Of a DNA stretch of 37,800 bases, positions 10,601 through 16,301 are shown piece by piece (positions within the stretch are counted from its first letter, which is position 1; the number at the start of each line of letters is the position of its first letter). The stretch spans positions 1 through 37,800 of the forward strand of contig JADHUM010000043.1 in assembly GCA_016784545.1 (NCBI GenBank), given 5' to 3'. This DNA comes from Candidatus Neomarinimicrobiota bacterium. Its GTDB lineage: Bacteria > Fidelibacterota > UBA8477 > JABMPR01. Below the pieces are notes generated by a model. The model saw only the letters and a list, made by a program, of their open reading frames with translations. It searched no databases and was not told the DNA's origin. Position numbers and translations under genes: made by a program.

Positions 10601-11669
10601 TGTATTGGATATAGCAAGGGGTTCATGGGCATGTTCGCCTATCATGGATGATATTTTTGGAATTGATAGCAACTACAAAAAGGATATTCCTGGTTGGCTG
10701 CAGATTACTCATCCAGAGGATCAAGCAATGATGCATCACTATTTTAATGAAAATGTTTTAACTAATCATGAGTCTTTCAATAAAGAATACCGGATAAAAA
10801 GATTGGAGAATGAAGAAGAGCGCTGGGTATACGGATTGGGAAAACTTGAATTGGATGAAAATGACAATCCATTAAAAATGATCGGAACCTTACAAGACAT
10901 CACTGAACGTAAACAGGCTGAAGTGGAACTTGAGCGAGCGCTTAAACAAGCTCATAAAGCCAATGAGGTCAAGGACCAATTTATCGCCAATATTTCACAT
11001 GAGATTCGCACTCCTCTTAATAGTGTGATTGGATTTTCAGATCTTTTGAAGACCAGATTTGGAGATCATTTAGAGAAGAAGGAGCGAGATATATTTGGAT
11101 ATATTACCACTGCCGGTAGTCGTCTGATGAAGACCGTGGATTCCATCCTCAACATCTCTCAATTGGAAGCAGGCACCATTACTATACAGCCCGTTGAGGT
11201 TGATCTGGTTCCTCTGGCTCGATCAGTGGTGGAAGGCTTCAGATCCATTGCTTTGGAAAATCAACTTGACCTTAGCATGGTTACAAAAGAGCTTGAAGCG
11301 ATTATTTTTGTGGATGAGTATTGTATTCATCAAGCTATTATGAACCTGGTAGACAATGCGCTAAAATATACTTTTGAGGGCGGTGTTGAACTCAAAATAG
11401 AGCATCGAGCAGATCAGTTGACCCTTTCAATAACGGATACAGGTATTGGCATTGATAAAGCCTATCAGGCACGACTTTTTGAACCTTACACCCAGGAGAG
11501 TGAAGGCTATACAAAAAGATATCAGGGCATTGGTTTGGGGATGGCTTTAACAAAGCGCTATCTTGAATTAAACCATGTTGAGCTTGAACTTAAGAGTAAA
11601 AAGAACGAAGGCTCAACTTTCACAATGATTTTTCCATTCCACAATGAGGGTAAGGATGGCAATAAATAA
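7668..11669 (+). CDS. Cytosolic sensor histidine kinase with GAF-like and seven PAS domains
   Basis: This 1333-residue protein has no membrane segment. It opens with a short coiled coil (residues 5-35), then a GAF-like region (about 35-190) and a linker helix. Seven tandem PAS domains start near residues 214, 347, 472, 598, 722, 841 and 960; most end in a DIT(E/A)(R/H)K signature, and the last is PAS_3-like. The kinase core has HisKA with the phospho-acceptor H1111 in SHEIRTPL. The HATPase has the N box around MNLVDNALKYT, the G1 box DTGIGI, the F box RLFEPY and the G2 box GIGLGMAL. There is no receiver domain, and the receiver encoded by the overlapping next gene is the natural partner. The start is the ATG 2 bp after the hydrolase stop. 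Such a PAS array suggests sensing of several soluble or redox signals. Confidence 0.92.
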   Translation: MPVKKQLNKSELLLELEVLSQENQMLSERAGEILFLQQIGDTLANSEDEKEIIQDVLERVSVFLDIPYCAFCEAHDDKVEIKSSFIATSNKSMDNDRVSISPELVNLIKGSPHFISEHDEGKRGIQLDLTHHDFMAENIILIHTNMVDHPPVIFLFADDAPDAQSLSSKLVVIQIIIQKTTAKFDNLALHRKLIQVNNELEDLVQHRTDAFLESEDHFMMVINQSPSVIEIYNLEGLQIDVNEAYEKLWGFPASTTLNQFNVLQSEEVKKSGLLDYVKRAYAGESVVVPEYRFDPTGKTEARGTGRTRWLSTRIYPLKDLRGKVKNIVITHEDVTVKRLAAEELLEKESLYRGLFATSIDGICIVDKDGDFIDTNQAIQSLMGYSREELNRLNIKNLVHPDDQEKSARYIKRLIHKGSYSGYEGRLISKNGDVHHVEVNSIAIHENGEFLGSHDIIRDVTERKKSEDVLRKSEERFKIIFDEAPDAYYLVNSKGVLIDGNKASEKLLGYNKEDLNGKSYTKLNLFQSKDLPKVAKLMALNVLGKSTGPDEFTLARKDGGFVDIEISTRHVRIEGKTLILGIARDITLRKQADKKLVESEEKYRLIVENANDGIEISQDDKIIYCNSRFAEMLGYSVDTLTGESFDRIFTEQAKQDLIERSRTTKSKRIKTGTYETTFQQKAGSIIDVEVKYEIIDFNEKPATFAIVRDITAHKQAEKILKQQNERMNAVLRTTKDGFILASTEGRILDVNHSYCKMTGYSRDELLNLNISALEIELSKTEMDERIKRMVELGADQFETRHKRIDGVEINLDVSITVLPDPKGPLVAAFVRDITERRRSEEEMQKLAAIVTHSNELINLATPDGSMVFLNEFGCKMLGIKPLEIKTSNIMDVIPNQWVGMVERELLPALMEKGSWEGDLQYLNKKTGEITDVHANTFSINDPKTGKIQFLANVSTDISERKLAERLLSESQAVAHIGSYVLDIARGSWACSPIMDDIFGIDSNYKKDIPGWLQITHPEDQAMMHHYFNENVLTNHESFNKEYRIKRLENEEERWVYGLGKLELDENDNPLKMIGTLQDITERKQAEVELERALKQAHKANEVKDQFIANISHEIRTPLNSVIGFSDLLKTRFGDHLEKKERDIFGYITTAGSRLMKTVDSILNISQLEAGTITIQPVEVDLVPLARSVVEGFRSIALENQLDLSMVTKELEAIIFVDEYCIHQAIMNLVDNALKYTFEGGVELKIEHRADQLTLSITDTGIGIDKAYQARLFEPYTQESEGYTKRYQGIGLGMALTKRYLELNHVELELKSKKNEGSTFTMIFPFHNEGKDGNK

Positions 11670-12045
11670 AGACAAAATATTGATTGTAGAGGATGATAGA
11701 ACTTCACAGTTATATTATTCCACAATCCTCGAAGATGTATATGATCTTACAGTAGCTCCCACGGCAGACAGTGCCAGGGAGGCACTTGAACAGGATGAAT
11801 TTAAGTTGGCCATTATTGACATTGCGTTACCAGGTGGAGAGGATGGAACCAGTTTGATAAAGTGGATCAAGAAGGAATATTCCGACAAACTCCCTCTAGT
11901 CGCAATTTCAGCTCATGCTTTCCCGCAACATCGTGAAGCGGCACTCGAGGCTGGGGCAGATGAATACTTCACCAAACCCATATTAAGCGGCAGGTTAATT
12001 GAGATAATCCGGCGGTATATTCAAGATAATGAGCAGGTTGGGTAA
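11656..12045 (+). CDS. Single-domain response regulator, partner of the PAS kinase
   Basis: This is a receiver-only protein of 129 residues. It has the acidic pair in VEDD (residues 11-14), phospho-acceptor D55 in IIDIALPGG, S85 in AISAHA and K106 in FTKPI. The start is taken at ATG 11656, preceded at good distance by GAGGG; an in-frame ATG at 11644 has no ribosome binding site. The gene overlaps the 3' end of the kinase gene by 14 bp, indicating translational coupling and a cognate pair. It carries no DNA-binding or enzymatic output. A bidirectional hairpin separates it from the convergent pilin cluster. Confidence 0.9.
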   Translation: MAINKDKILIVEDDRTSQLYYSTILEDVYDLTVAPTADSAREALEQDEFKLAIIDIALPGGEDGTSLIKWIKKEYSDKLPLVAISAHAFPQHREAALEAGADEYFTKPILSGRLIEIIRRYIQDNEQVG

Positions 12046-12095
12046 GTATTATTTGTGTTATCACATTGTATAATCGGGAAGTGGGACTTATATAA

Positions 12096-12147
12096 AAAGA
12101 TCTAACCCCAATCATCACCAACAGTAGTAAGATTGAGGTTAGTCTTT
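12096..12147. terminator. Bidirectional rho-independent terminator
   Basis: The arms CTAACCCCAATC and GATTGAGGTTAG pair with one mismatch and extend outward through AAAGA/TCTTT with one bulged base. The loop is 17 nt. On the minus strand the stem runs into CTTTTTATAT, and on the plus strand into TCTTTAATGTTT. It sits exactly between the convergent receiver gene and PilX-like gene. Confidence 0.7.
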
Positions 12148-12168
12148 AATGTTTATGTCAGGAAAGAT

Positions 12169-13095
12169 CTAGGATAAAATTTTACCCCACTTGGCAGTTC
12201 TCCAACGAGCTACATGTTTTGGCCAATCATAATCGTTCTTGTTTCCAAAACCCTTTGTCCAACGATAATATTCCGGATGATTCTCATCGATGAAATCAAC
12301 ATCATTAGTCAGGTTAATTGTTTTTGCAACGATTGGTCCAGTCAGTGTGGCATCTTCAATATTCAATTGACCTGCACAATAGATGGCACCTTCAATATGG
12401 GTTCCGGCTTGAATGTTAAAACTTGTGTAGGGGTTGAGGAGTACAACTGCTGGTACAGCATCCGTGTCATCTTCAGGTACTGGTGCTTTAATAATGTTGT
12501 CATTACTAAAAACAATATCATTACCTAGAAAAACCAGTGTGCTGTTTTCCAAATCAAGACCACTAATATCTAAATTATTACCCAGAAAAATATGGATTCC
12601 TTCAACCTGGAGTGAGCTTTCTGACCATGACTCCTGGTTTCCATGGTGAACAACAGCTGTATTAAGTAAGAAATAGCCATAATTTACTATGGGTAATTCA
12701 TCAAATTGTCGAATGTCATGTTCCTCTGCCACATCTGCTGTATATCCGCCTGTATTGATGGGGTTATTTGAGGATATTGCACGATCGAATGGTGTATCTG
12801 AACTTAGATCCAGTAGAATCTCTGTTTCCATTTGATAATTTTCAACGGCAACTGAGAGAATATTGAGTTGAGGATCCCATAAGGTTGTAATACCACCGGA
12901 ACTATAATTCACAAGGGAATCCCTTCCGGAGTTAATTCGCCATAAAGCTTCATTGATTGAAGATTCCATTTCATATTGGAGTTTGATGTTATTGACTGTT
13001 TCCATAGATGCTGAACTGGACAAATAAGAAACATTCAATACTGCCACCCCAGTAAAGCTGAAAATTACGAATACCATCAATACGGCTACTAACAT
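12169..13095 (-). CDS. PilX-like pilus-associated protein, paralog 1
   Basis: The 308-residue protein starts directly in a hydrophobic helix (MLVAVLMVFVIFSFTGVAVL, residues 1-20). A pilin-like amphipathic stretch follows (METVNNIKLQYEMESSINEALWRINSG), as in PilX N-terminal proteins. The middle resembles a beta-helix: IHIFLGNNLDI, TLVFLGNDI, a DAVPAVVLLNP segment, then EGAIYCAG and GPIVAKTI. The C-terminus has a Trp/Tyr/Lys-rich module shared with the neighbouring paralog: HP..YRW.KGF..K..YDWPK...RW. There is no prepilin leader; the frame is closed by a stop eight codons upstream. AAAAGGAG lies at a good distance before the ATG. It is probably a surface or pilus-tip component, but membrane anchoring without assembly is equally possible. 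Confidence 0.75.
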   Translation of the reverse strand: MLVAVLMVFVIFSFTGVAVLNVSYLSSSASMETVNNIKLQYEMESSINEALWRINSGRDSLVNYSSGGITTLWDPQLNILSVAVENYQMETEILLDLSSDTPFDRAISSNNPINTGGYTADVAEEHDIRQFDELPIVNYGYFLLNTAVVHHGNQESWSESSLQVEGIHIFLGNNLDISGLDLENSTLVFLGNDIVFSNDNIIKAPVPEDDTDAVPAVVLLNPYTSFNIQAGTHIEGAIYCAGQLNIEDATLTGPIVAKTINLTNDVDFIDENHPEYYRWTKGFGNKNDYDWPKHVARWRTAKWGKILS

Positions 13096-13129
13096 GGTGC
13101 GAACTCCTTTTGCGATTCATTCATGCATT

Positions 13130-13193
13130 ATGTTAGCTATGGGGGGGTATTTGGATATGAGGGTATACCTAATATTGACGGGGGATTTCCCCC
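13130..13193 (-). promoter_or_regulatory. Pilin-type promoter P3 (for the 12169-13095 gene)
   Basis: On the minus strand a TAACAT hexamer (13130-13135) lies 34 bp before the ATG. Exactly 18 bp further up is the box whose plus-strand form starts GATATGAGGG at 13154 and continues TATACCTAATATTG. A second copy-like stretch, ACGGGGGATTTCC, starts 21 bp beyond the first. The architecture is identical in P1 and P2; function as a promoter is inferred from that conservation. Confidence 0.7.
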
Positions 13194-13232
13194 ATTCTTT
13201 GGAAATTTTTAAAATAAAGGGTGAAATGCACC

Positions 13233-13256
13233 ACTCAGGGGGAGCATCTGATAATA
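13233..13256 (-). promoter_or_regulatory. Isolated extra copy of the pilin-promoter box
   Basis: The plus strand reads GGGGGA-GCAT-CTGATAAT at 13238-13255, matching the P2 box (GGGGGA-TTAC-CTGATAAT) at every base outside the four central ones. It lies about 80 bp upstream of the P3 box in the same orientation, without a clear -10 hexamer at the usual distance. It is probably an accessory binding site or a relic. Confidence 0.5.
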
Positions 13257-13420
13257 ATGTGGGATATCCCCCATTATTTAAAGCTGTTGAGGAAAAGCGT
13301 GGTATATGGAGTGTTGGTTGTTGAAATCTGGTTTATCGTCCATGTCTAAAAAAAATCGATGGTTCAAAACAATCTTGCTCATGGGGAATGATTATTGACT
13401 GGAGGAAGTCAGGGGAGTGA

Positions 13421-14419
13421 CTAAACGTTTTGATGTTTTTTCTTCCAGGACTTGGTTTTCCAGCGGCCGATCTGCTTGGGCCAATCATAATGTTTCTTGC
13501 CCTTGAAACCTTTATGCCAGCGATAGTGGTGGGGATGCTCAGTGTCTCTGAAATTAATGTGATTTTCGAAGTCTTCACCTGGCTCCAATGAAATGGCATT
13601 GCCTACAATAGGTCCACTGACCTGACCTTTTTTGAGAACTATGGTACCGGCAGTATAGATGGCTCCAATTATGACGTCTTCTTTCTCATAATGTTTTCCC
13701 TCAGCTTCAATTTCGAAGTAGTTGTCAGGATTTGTAAAAACCAGAGCAGGCATGGCATCGGCGCTGTCAGCTGGTAATGGAGCATCGATATTGTTTCTAT
13801 CTGTAAAGTCTATGTATCGCCCCGTGAATACCAGGGTGTGATTGGCAAGATTCATGTTTTTAAATTCGATATAAGAGCCAGTAAAGATATGGATTCCGTC
13901 TGCCATCTCATCATCATCACTATGTTTACCCTTGCCCTTCCCACCTTCAAACTTGTGAAAACTCTCTGGATGTATGGCTACGGCGTTGTCGGTAAAGTAG
14001 TCTATGTCAACCTCAGGAAGGAAAGTGAAGAAGCGACTGCGATTCTCTTCATCCACATTAGTCTCATAACCATTGGTATTGATGGTCTCATCAGAAGCCA
14101 GGGCCCTATCGAAATGAGTGTCCTCAGAGAGATCTAACAGGATCTCAGATTCCATCTGGAATTTGTCAACTTTCACTCTGAGAATATTCAGCAGCGGATC
14201 AAATGAAGTTTCAATACCGTTGGTATTTATGTTAATGAGACTGTCAGGACCGTTATTCATACGCCAGAGGGATTCGTTGATTGAAGATTCCATTGCATAT
14301 TGTAGCTTGATGTTGTTAACAGTCTCTGTTGAGGTAGAGGTTGAGAGATATGCCACATTGAGCACTGCCACCCCGGTAAAGCTGAAAACCACGAACATCA
14401 TTAATACGGCAACTAACAT
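13421..14419 (-). CDS. PilX-like pilus-associated protein, paralog 2
   Basis: The 332-residue paralog of the next minus-strand gene downstream has nearly the same N-terminus (MLVAVLMMFVVFSFTGVAVL, then ETVNNIKLQYAMESSINESLWRMNNG). It has the same beta-helix-like middle (IHIFTGSYIEF, TLVFTGRYIDF, APLPADSADAMPALVF, IGAIYTAGT, GPIVGNAI) and the same C-terminal YRWHKGFKGKKHYDWPK...RW module. It carries an inserted charged, low-complexity stretch (GGKGKGKHSDDDE, about residue 160) and a strongly basic tail. No prepilin leader is present; an in-frame TAA lies five codons upstream of the ATG. TAAGGAG precedes the start at good spacing. A recent tandem duplication followed by divergence is likely. 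Confidence 0.75.
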   Translation of the reverse strand: MLVAVLMMFVVFSFTGVAVLNVAYLSTSTSTETVNNIKLQYAMESSINESLWRMNNGPDSLININTNGIETSFDPLLNILRVKVDKFQMESEILLDLSEDTHFDRALASDETINTNGYETNVDEENRSRFFTFLPEVDIDYFTDNAVAIHPESFHKFEGGKGKGKHSDDDEMADGIHIFTGSYIEFKNMNLANHTLVFTGRYIDFTDRNNIDAPLPADSADAMPALVFTNPDNYFEIEAEGKHYEKEDVIIGAIYTAGTIVLKKGQVSGPIVGNAISLEPGEDFENHINFRDTEHPHHYRWHKGFKGKKHYDWPKQIGRWKTKSWKKKHQNV

Positions 14420-14453
14420 GGTACGAACTCCTTAGGACTTTTGCGCATGGAGT

Positions 14454-14501
14454 ATTTTACATATCTAGTGATTTTCCGATATGGGGGATTACCTGATAAT
14501 G
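14454..14501 (-). promoter_or_regulatory. Pilin-type promoter P2 (for the 13421-14419 gene)
   Basis: A minus-strand TAAAAT (14454-14459) lies 34 bp from the ATG. Exactly 18 bp upstream of it is the box, GATATGGGGG on the plus strand at 14478-14487, continuing ATTACCTGATAATG. The spacings are identical to P1 and P3. No clear second box copy is seen 21-22 bp further up. Confidence 0.7.
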
Positions 14502-14574
14502 ATCCGAAAAACTCCCCTTTTATCCGGGAGAGTTAGAGACAAAATATTACCTTCTTGATGCTTGGTGATTGTAG

Positions 14575-14627
14575 AGATAAAACAAAATCGGTATCTCAAA
14601 ATCCTGCTGGGAATCAGAGATACCGAT
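14575..14627 (-). terminator. Rho-independent terminator of the pilin-like gene
   Basis: Perfect 11-bp arms ATCGGTATCTC (14587-14597) and GAGATACCGAT (14617-14627) enclose a 19-nt loop that can partly pair. Read on the minus strand the stem is followed by TTTGTTTTA. It lies 71 bp past the stop of the pilin gene and before the promoter of the next gene. Confidence 0.75.
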
Positions 14628-14697
14628 GTTTATGGGGGACAATCTTTGAGAGATTTAAAGTCTTACTTCAATCGTCGTTATTGTGGTGTGGGTCAGA

Positions 14698-15150
14698 CTA
14701 GTTCCCACCACTGAAAACGCCAGATTGGTTGAGCATGCGATCTGAACCTAGAACCCTGCCACCAGCACAGGACAGTGTAAAGTTATCGCCGGTTTCACTT
14801 ACATAGGTAAAGGAGTCGTCAGAAAAATATTTTCCATTCAATGCACCGGTGACTTTATCATTCCAACTAGCCCCAGCAACTGGTACTGCAGTCGCTTCAG
14901 TGGGATATTCACCATTTTTGCTATAGTAAATACGCAATTGAGTACGAAGACTGGTCAGACTTGCATCTGCTTCACTTAGCTTGGCCATGGTGTCATTGGA
15001 AGTGACAATGGGAACTGCAATTGCGGAAGAGAGCGCAGCGATGACGATGACAATCACGAGTTCTACCAGAGAAAACCCATCTACCATTCTTGAAAAACCT
15101 GCTCCAACATTTGAAATACTACTAAACTGTTTTTTTGGATTTGTAATCAT
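14698..15150 (-). CDS. Type IV pilin-like protein (prepilin)
   Basis: This 150-residue protein has a classic prepilin motif: DG then FSLVELVIVIVIAALSSAIAVP, with cleavage after G25 and the conserved Glu at mature position 5 (E30). The mature part is a short globular pilin/pseudopilin domain with RIYYSKNGEYPTEA, as in pilins and GspG-like pseudopilins. The leader is unusually long (25 residues). AAAGGAG and the conserved promoter-to-ATG distance support ATG 15150 over the internal ATG 15087, which would leave the short leader MVDG. It needs a prepilin peptidase and assembly ATPase that are not in this window. A terminator hairpin follows the gene. Confidence 0.85.
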   Translation of the reverse strand: MITNPKKQFSSISNVGAGFSRMVDGFSLVELVIVIVIAALSSAIAVPIVTSNDTMAKLSEADASLTSLRTQLRIYYSKNGEYPTEATAVPVAGASWNDKVTGALNGKYFSDDSFTYVSETGDNFTLSCAGGRVLGSDRMLNQSGVFSGGN

Positions 15151-15184
15151 CTCACCACTCCTTTATGCATTTTTTGCTTGGACC

Positions 15185-15254
15185 ATGTTACAAAAGGAGA
15201 CCTAATTAGATATGGGGGAATTCCTGATATTGGATGGGGAAATACCTTAATTGG
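15185..15254 (-). promoter_or_regulatory. Pilin-type promoter P1 (for the 14698-15150 gene)
   Basis: A minus-strand TAACAT (15185-15190) lies 34 bp from the ATG. Exactly 18 bp upstream is the box, GATATGGGGG on the plus strand at 15209-15218, continuing AATTCCTGATATTG. A second, weaker copy (ATGGGGAAATACCT, from 15234) lies 22 bp beyond, about two helical turns, as expected for tandem regulator sites. Confidence 0.7.
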
Positions 15255-15268
15255 TTCAATTGAACCAA
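15251..15268. repeat. Perfect 18-bp palindrome
   Basis: TTGGTTCAATTGAACCAA is fully self-complementary. It lies between the stop of the DUF5706-like gene and promoter P1 of the pilin gene. Read in the direction of both genes it is not followed by a T run, so a dimeric operator is more likely than a terminator. Confidence 0.5.
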
Positions 15269-15326
15269 AAAAATGCAACATGAAACCACCCATGCGGGGA
15301 CCTATTATTTAAAGCCGTCCAGCTCC

Positions 15327-15971
15327 TTAGTTAGGCCATACCTGCAACAAAGATCTGTGGATGTTGAGATGGGAATCGCTGTTAAATGATCGCAGGAACC
15401 AGTGATCCAAATTGAGAATTAGCTTGATGACTAAAATGACAATCGATAGGAAAGCCCCTATAGCAAGGGACATGTAGCTGAATCGGAGAAGCTCATACTT
15501 CTTTTTCAAAACGACTCCGATTTGATATAAATCCTGTACCATCAATCGACGAGCTGCTTCGTTGTTATTGACAGTATCCATCATATAGTCAGTATACTCT
15601 TGCTGGGTGAATGATGCAAAAAAGCCAAAAAAGAGCGGATTTGGCATTTGTGAGGGCTGGGTATAGACGCGACCACGTTTAAAACGTGGCAAAACAACCA
15701 TAATGGCCAGAAAAAATGAGATAAAAACAGTCAGGGCTAGCGCACTGATAGGGAAAAAATACCTATCGTCCATAAATTCTACCGAAAACATCTGAGATTG
15801 AATAACTGAAAAGAAAATCAAAGCAAAGCCTATGATTATGTTTGCCTTTTGATCAGCGATCATACTCCAGGTCACCTGGTGCTGTTGTGCCGTACGTAGC
15901 GTGTGAATGATGTCCTGCTGGCTACTTGGATCAATTTCGACAGGACTCTCGGTATCTCTTATTTTGTCCAT
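15327..15971 (-). CDS. DUF5706/PycTM-like three-helix membrane protein
   Basis: The 214-residue protein has a soluble N-terminus (1-43), two adjacent transmembrane helices (about 44-62 and 72-94), a cytosolic segment with basic and acidic patches, and a third helix (about 164-187). The signature QHQVTWSMIADQKANIIIGF, just before helix 1, matches what I recall of the DUF5706 family (ADxKAn-I-G). That family includes PycTM, the membrane effector of Pycsar anti-phage systems, and HD-domain fusions. No pyrimidine cyclase or other cyclic-nucleotide enzyme is encoded next to it: the flanking genes are a pilin and a divergent M61 peptidase. The family call is from motif recognition; an immune role is speculative. 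Confidence 0.6.
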   Translation of the reverse strand: MDKIRDTESPVEIDPSSQQDIIHTLRTAQQHQVTWSMIADQKANIIIGFALIFFSVIQSQMFSVEFMDDRYFFPISALALTVFISFFLAIMVVLPRFKRGRVYTQPSQMPNPLFFGFFASFTQQEYTDYMMDTVNNNEAARRLMVQDLYQIGVVLKKKYELLRFSYMSLAIGAFLSIVILVIKLILNLDHWFLRSFNSDSHLNIHRSLLQVWPN

Positions 15972-16301
15972 TATCTTGCATTCCTATATTATCTCATCCT
16001 GTTGCATTTCAAATTAATCTCTCAATACATGATAAGATAGGTATTAATACTGCAAGTGAATGCAACAGGGGGTTAAGAGCTACTCAATAGTGTTGGTGCA
16101 CCCTGTTAGTTTCAAACATATACTAAAACAGTTTTTTTACAGCGTATTTGACGAATATTACGAAATAGCCTTAATTATTTTCGTGAATATTTTTCTTTCA
16201 GCCTGACGCCACAAAAGAAGCTTTGAATTATATATCAAAAACCCTAAATAATATCCCTCACAACGCGATGAGCATTATTCATAGAAAAGAGGTACCAATT
16301 C
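15972..16301. other. 330-bp divergent intergenic region
   Basis: This AT-rich spacer separates the DUF5706-like gene and the M61 peptidase gene and must hold two outward promoters. A weak candidate for the peptidase is TTGACG (16148-16153), 17 bp, then TTAATT (16171-16176). An interrupted inverted repeat at 15998-16069 is listed separately. No reading frame looks real. Confidence 0.4.
15998..16069. repeat. Interrupted inverted repeat CCTGTTGCATT(T)CA
   Basis: The left arm CCTGTTGCATTTCA (15998-16011) pairs with the right arm TGAATGCAACAGG (16057-16069) with a single bulged base; 45 bp separate them. It lies just upstream of the DUF5706-like gene, on the side where its promoter should be. It may be a pair of operator half-sites. 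Confidence 0.4.

Larger units (their letters stand above)
13096..13420. other. 325-bp intergenic region with promoter and extra G-rich boxes
   Basis: No gene is supported here. Its first third holds the promoter of the downstream (minus-strand) PilX-like gene. Further up are a GGGGG-ATTT-CCCCC inverted repeat (13180-13193), a good extra box (13238-13255) and an oppositely oriented box-like site (13260-13277). These are treated as separate entries. Confidence 0.5.

Noticed and set aside
13371-13400. ATGGGGAATGATTATTGA as another pilin-promoter box
   Set aside because: It matches only the G-run and scattered A/T positions, and it lies at the 3' end of the preceding gene without a promoter-like context.
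15251-15268. GGTTCAA as a tRNA T-loop
   Set aside because: It is part of a perfect palindrome with no acceptor stem, anticodon arm or CCA end around it.
16148-16176. TTGACG-17 bp-TTAATT as promoter of the M61 peptidase gene
   Set aside because: The -10 matches the consensus in only three of six positions; noted in the spacer entry but not called.
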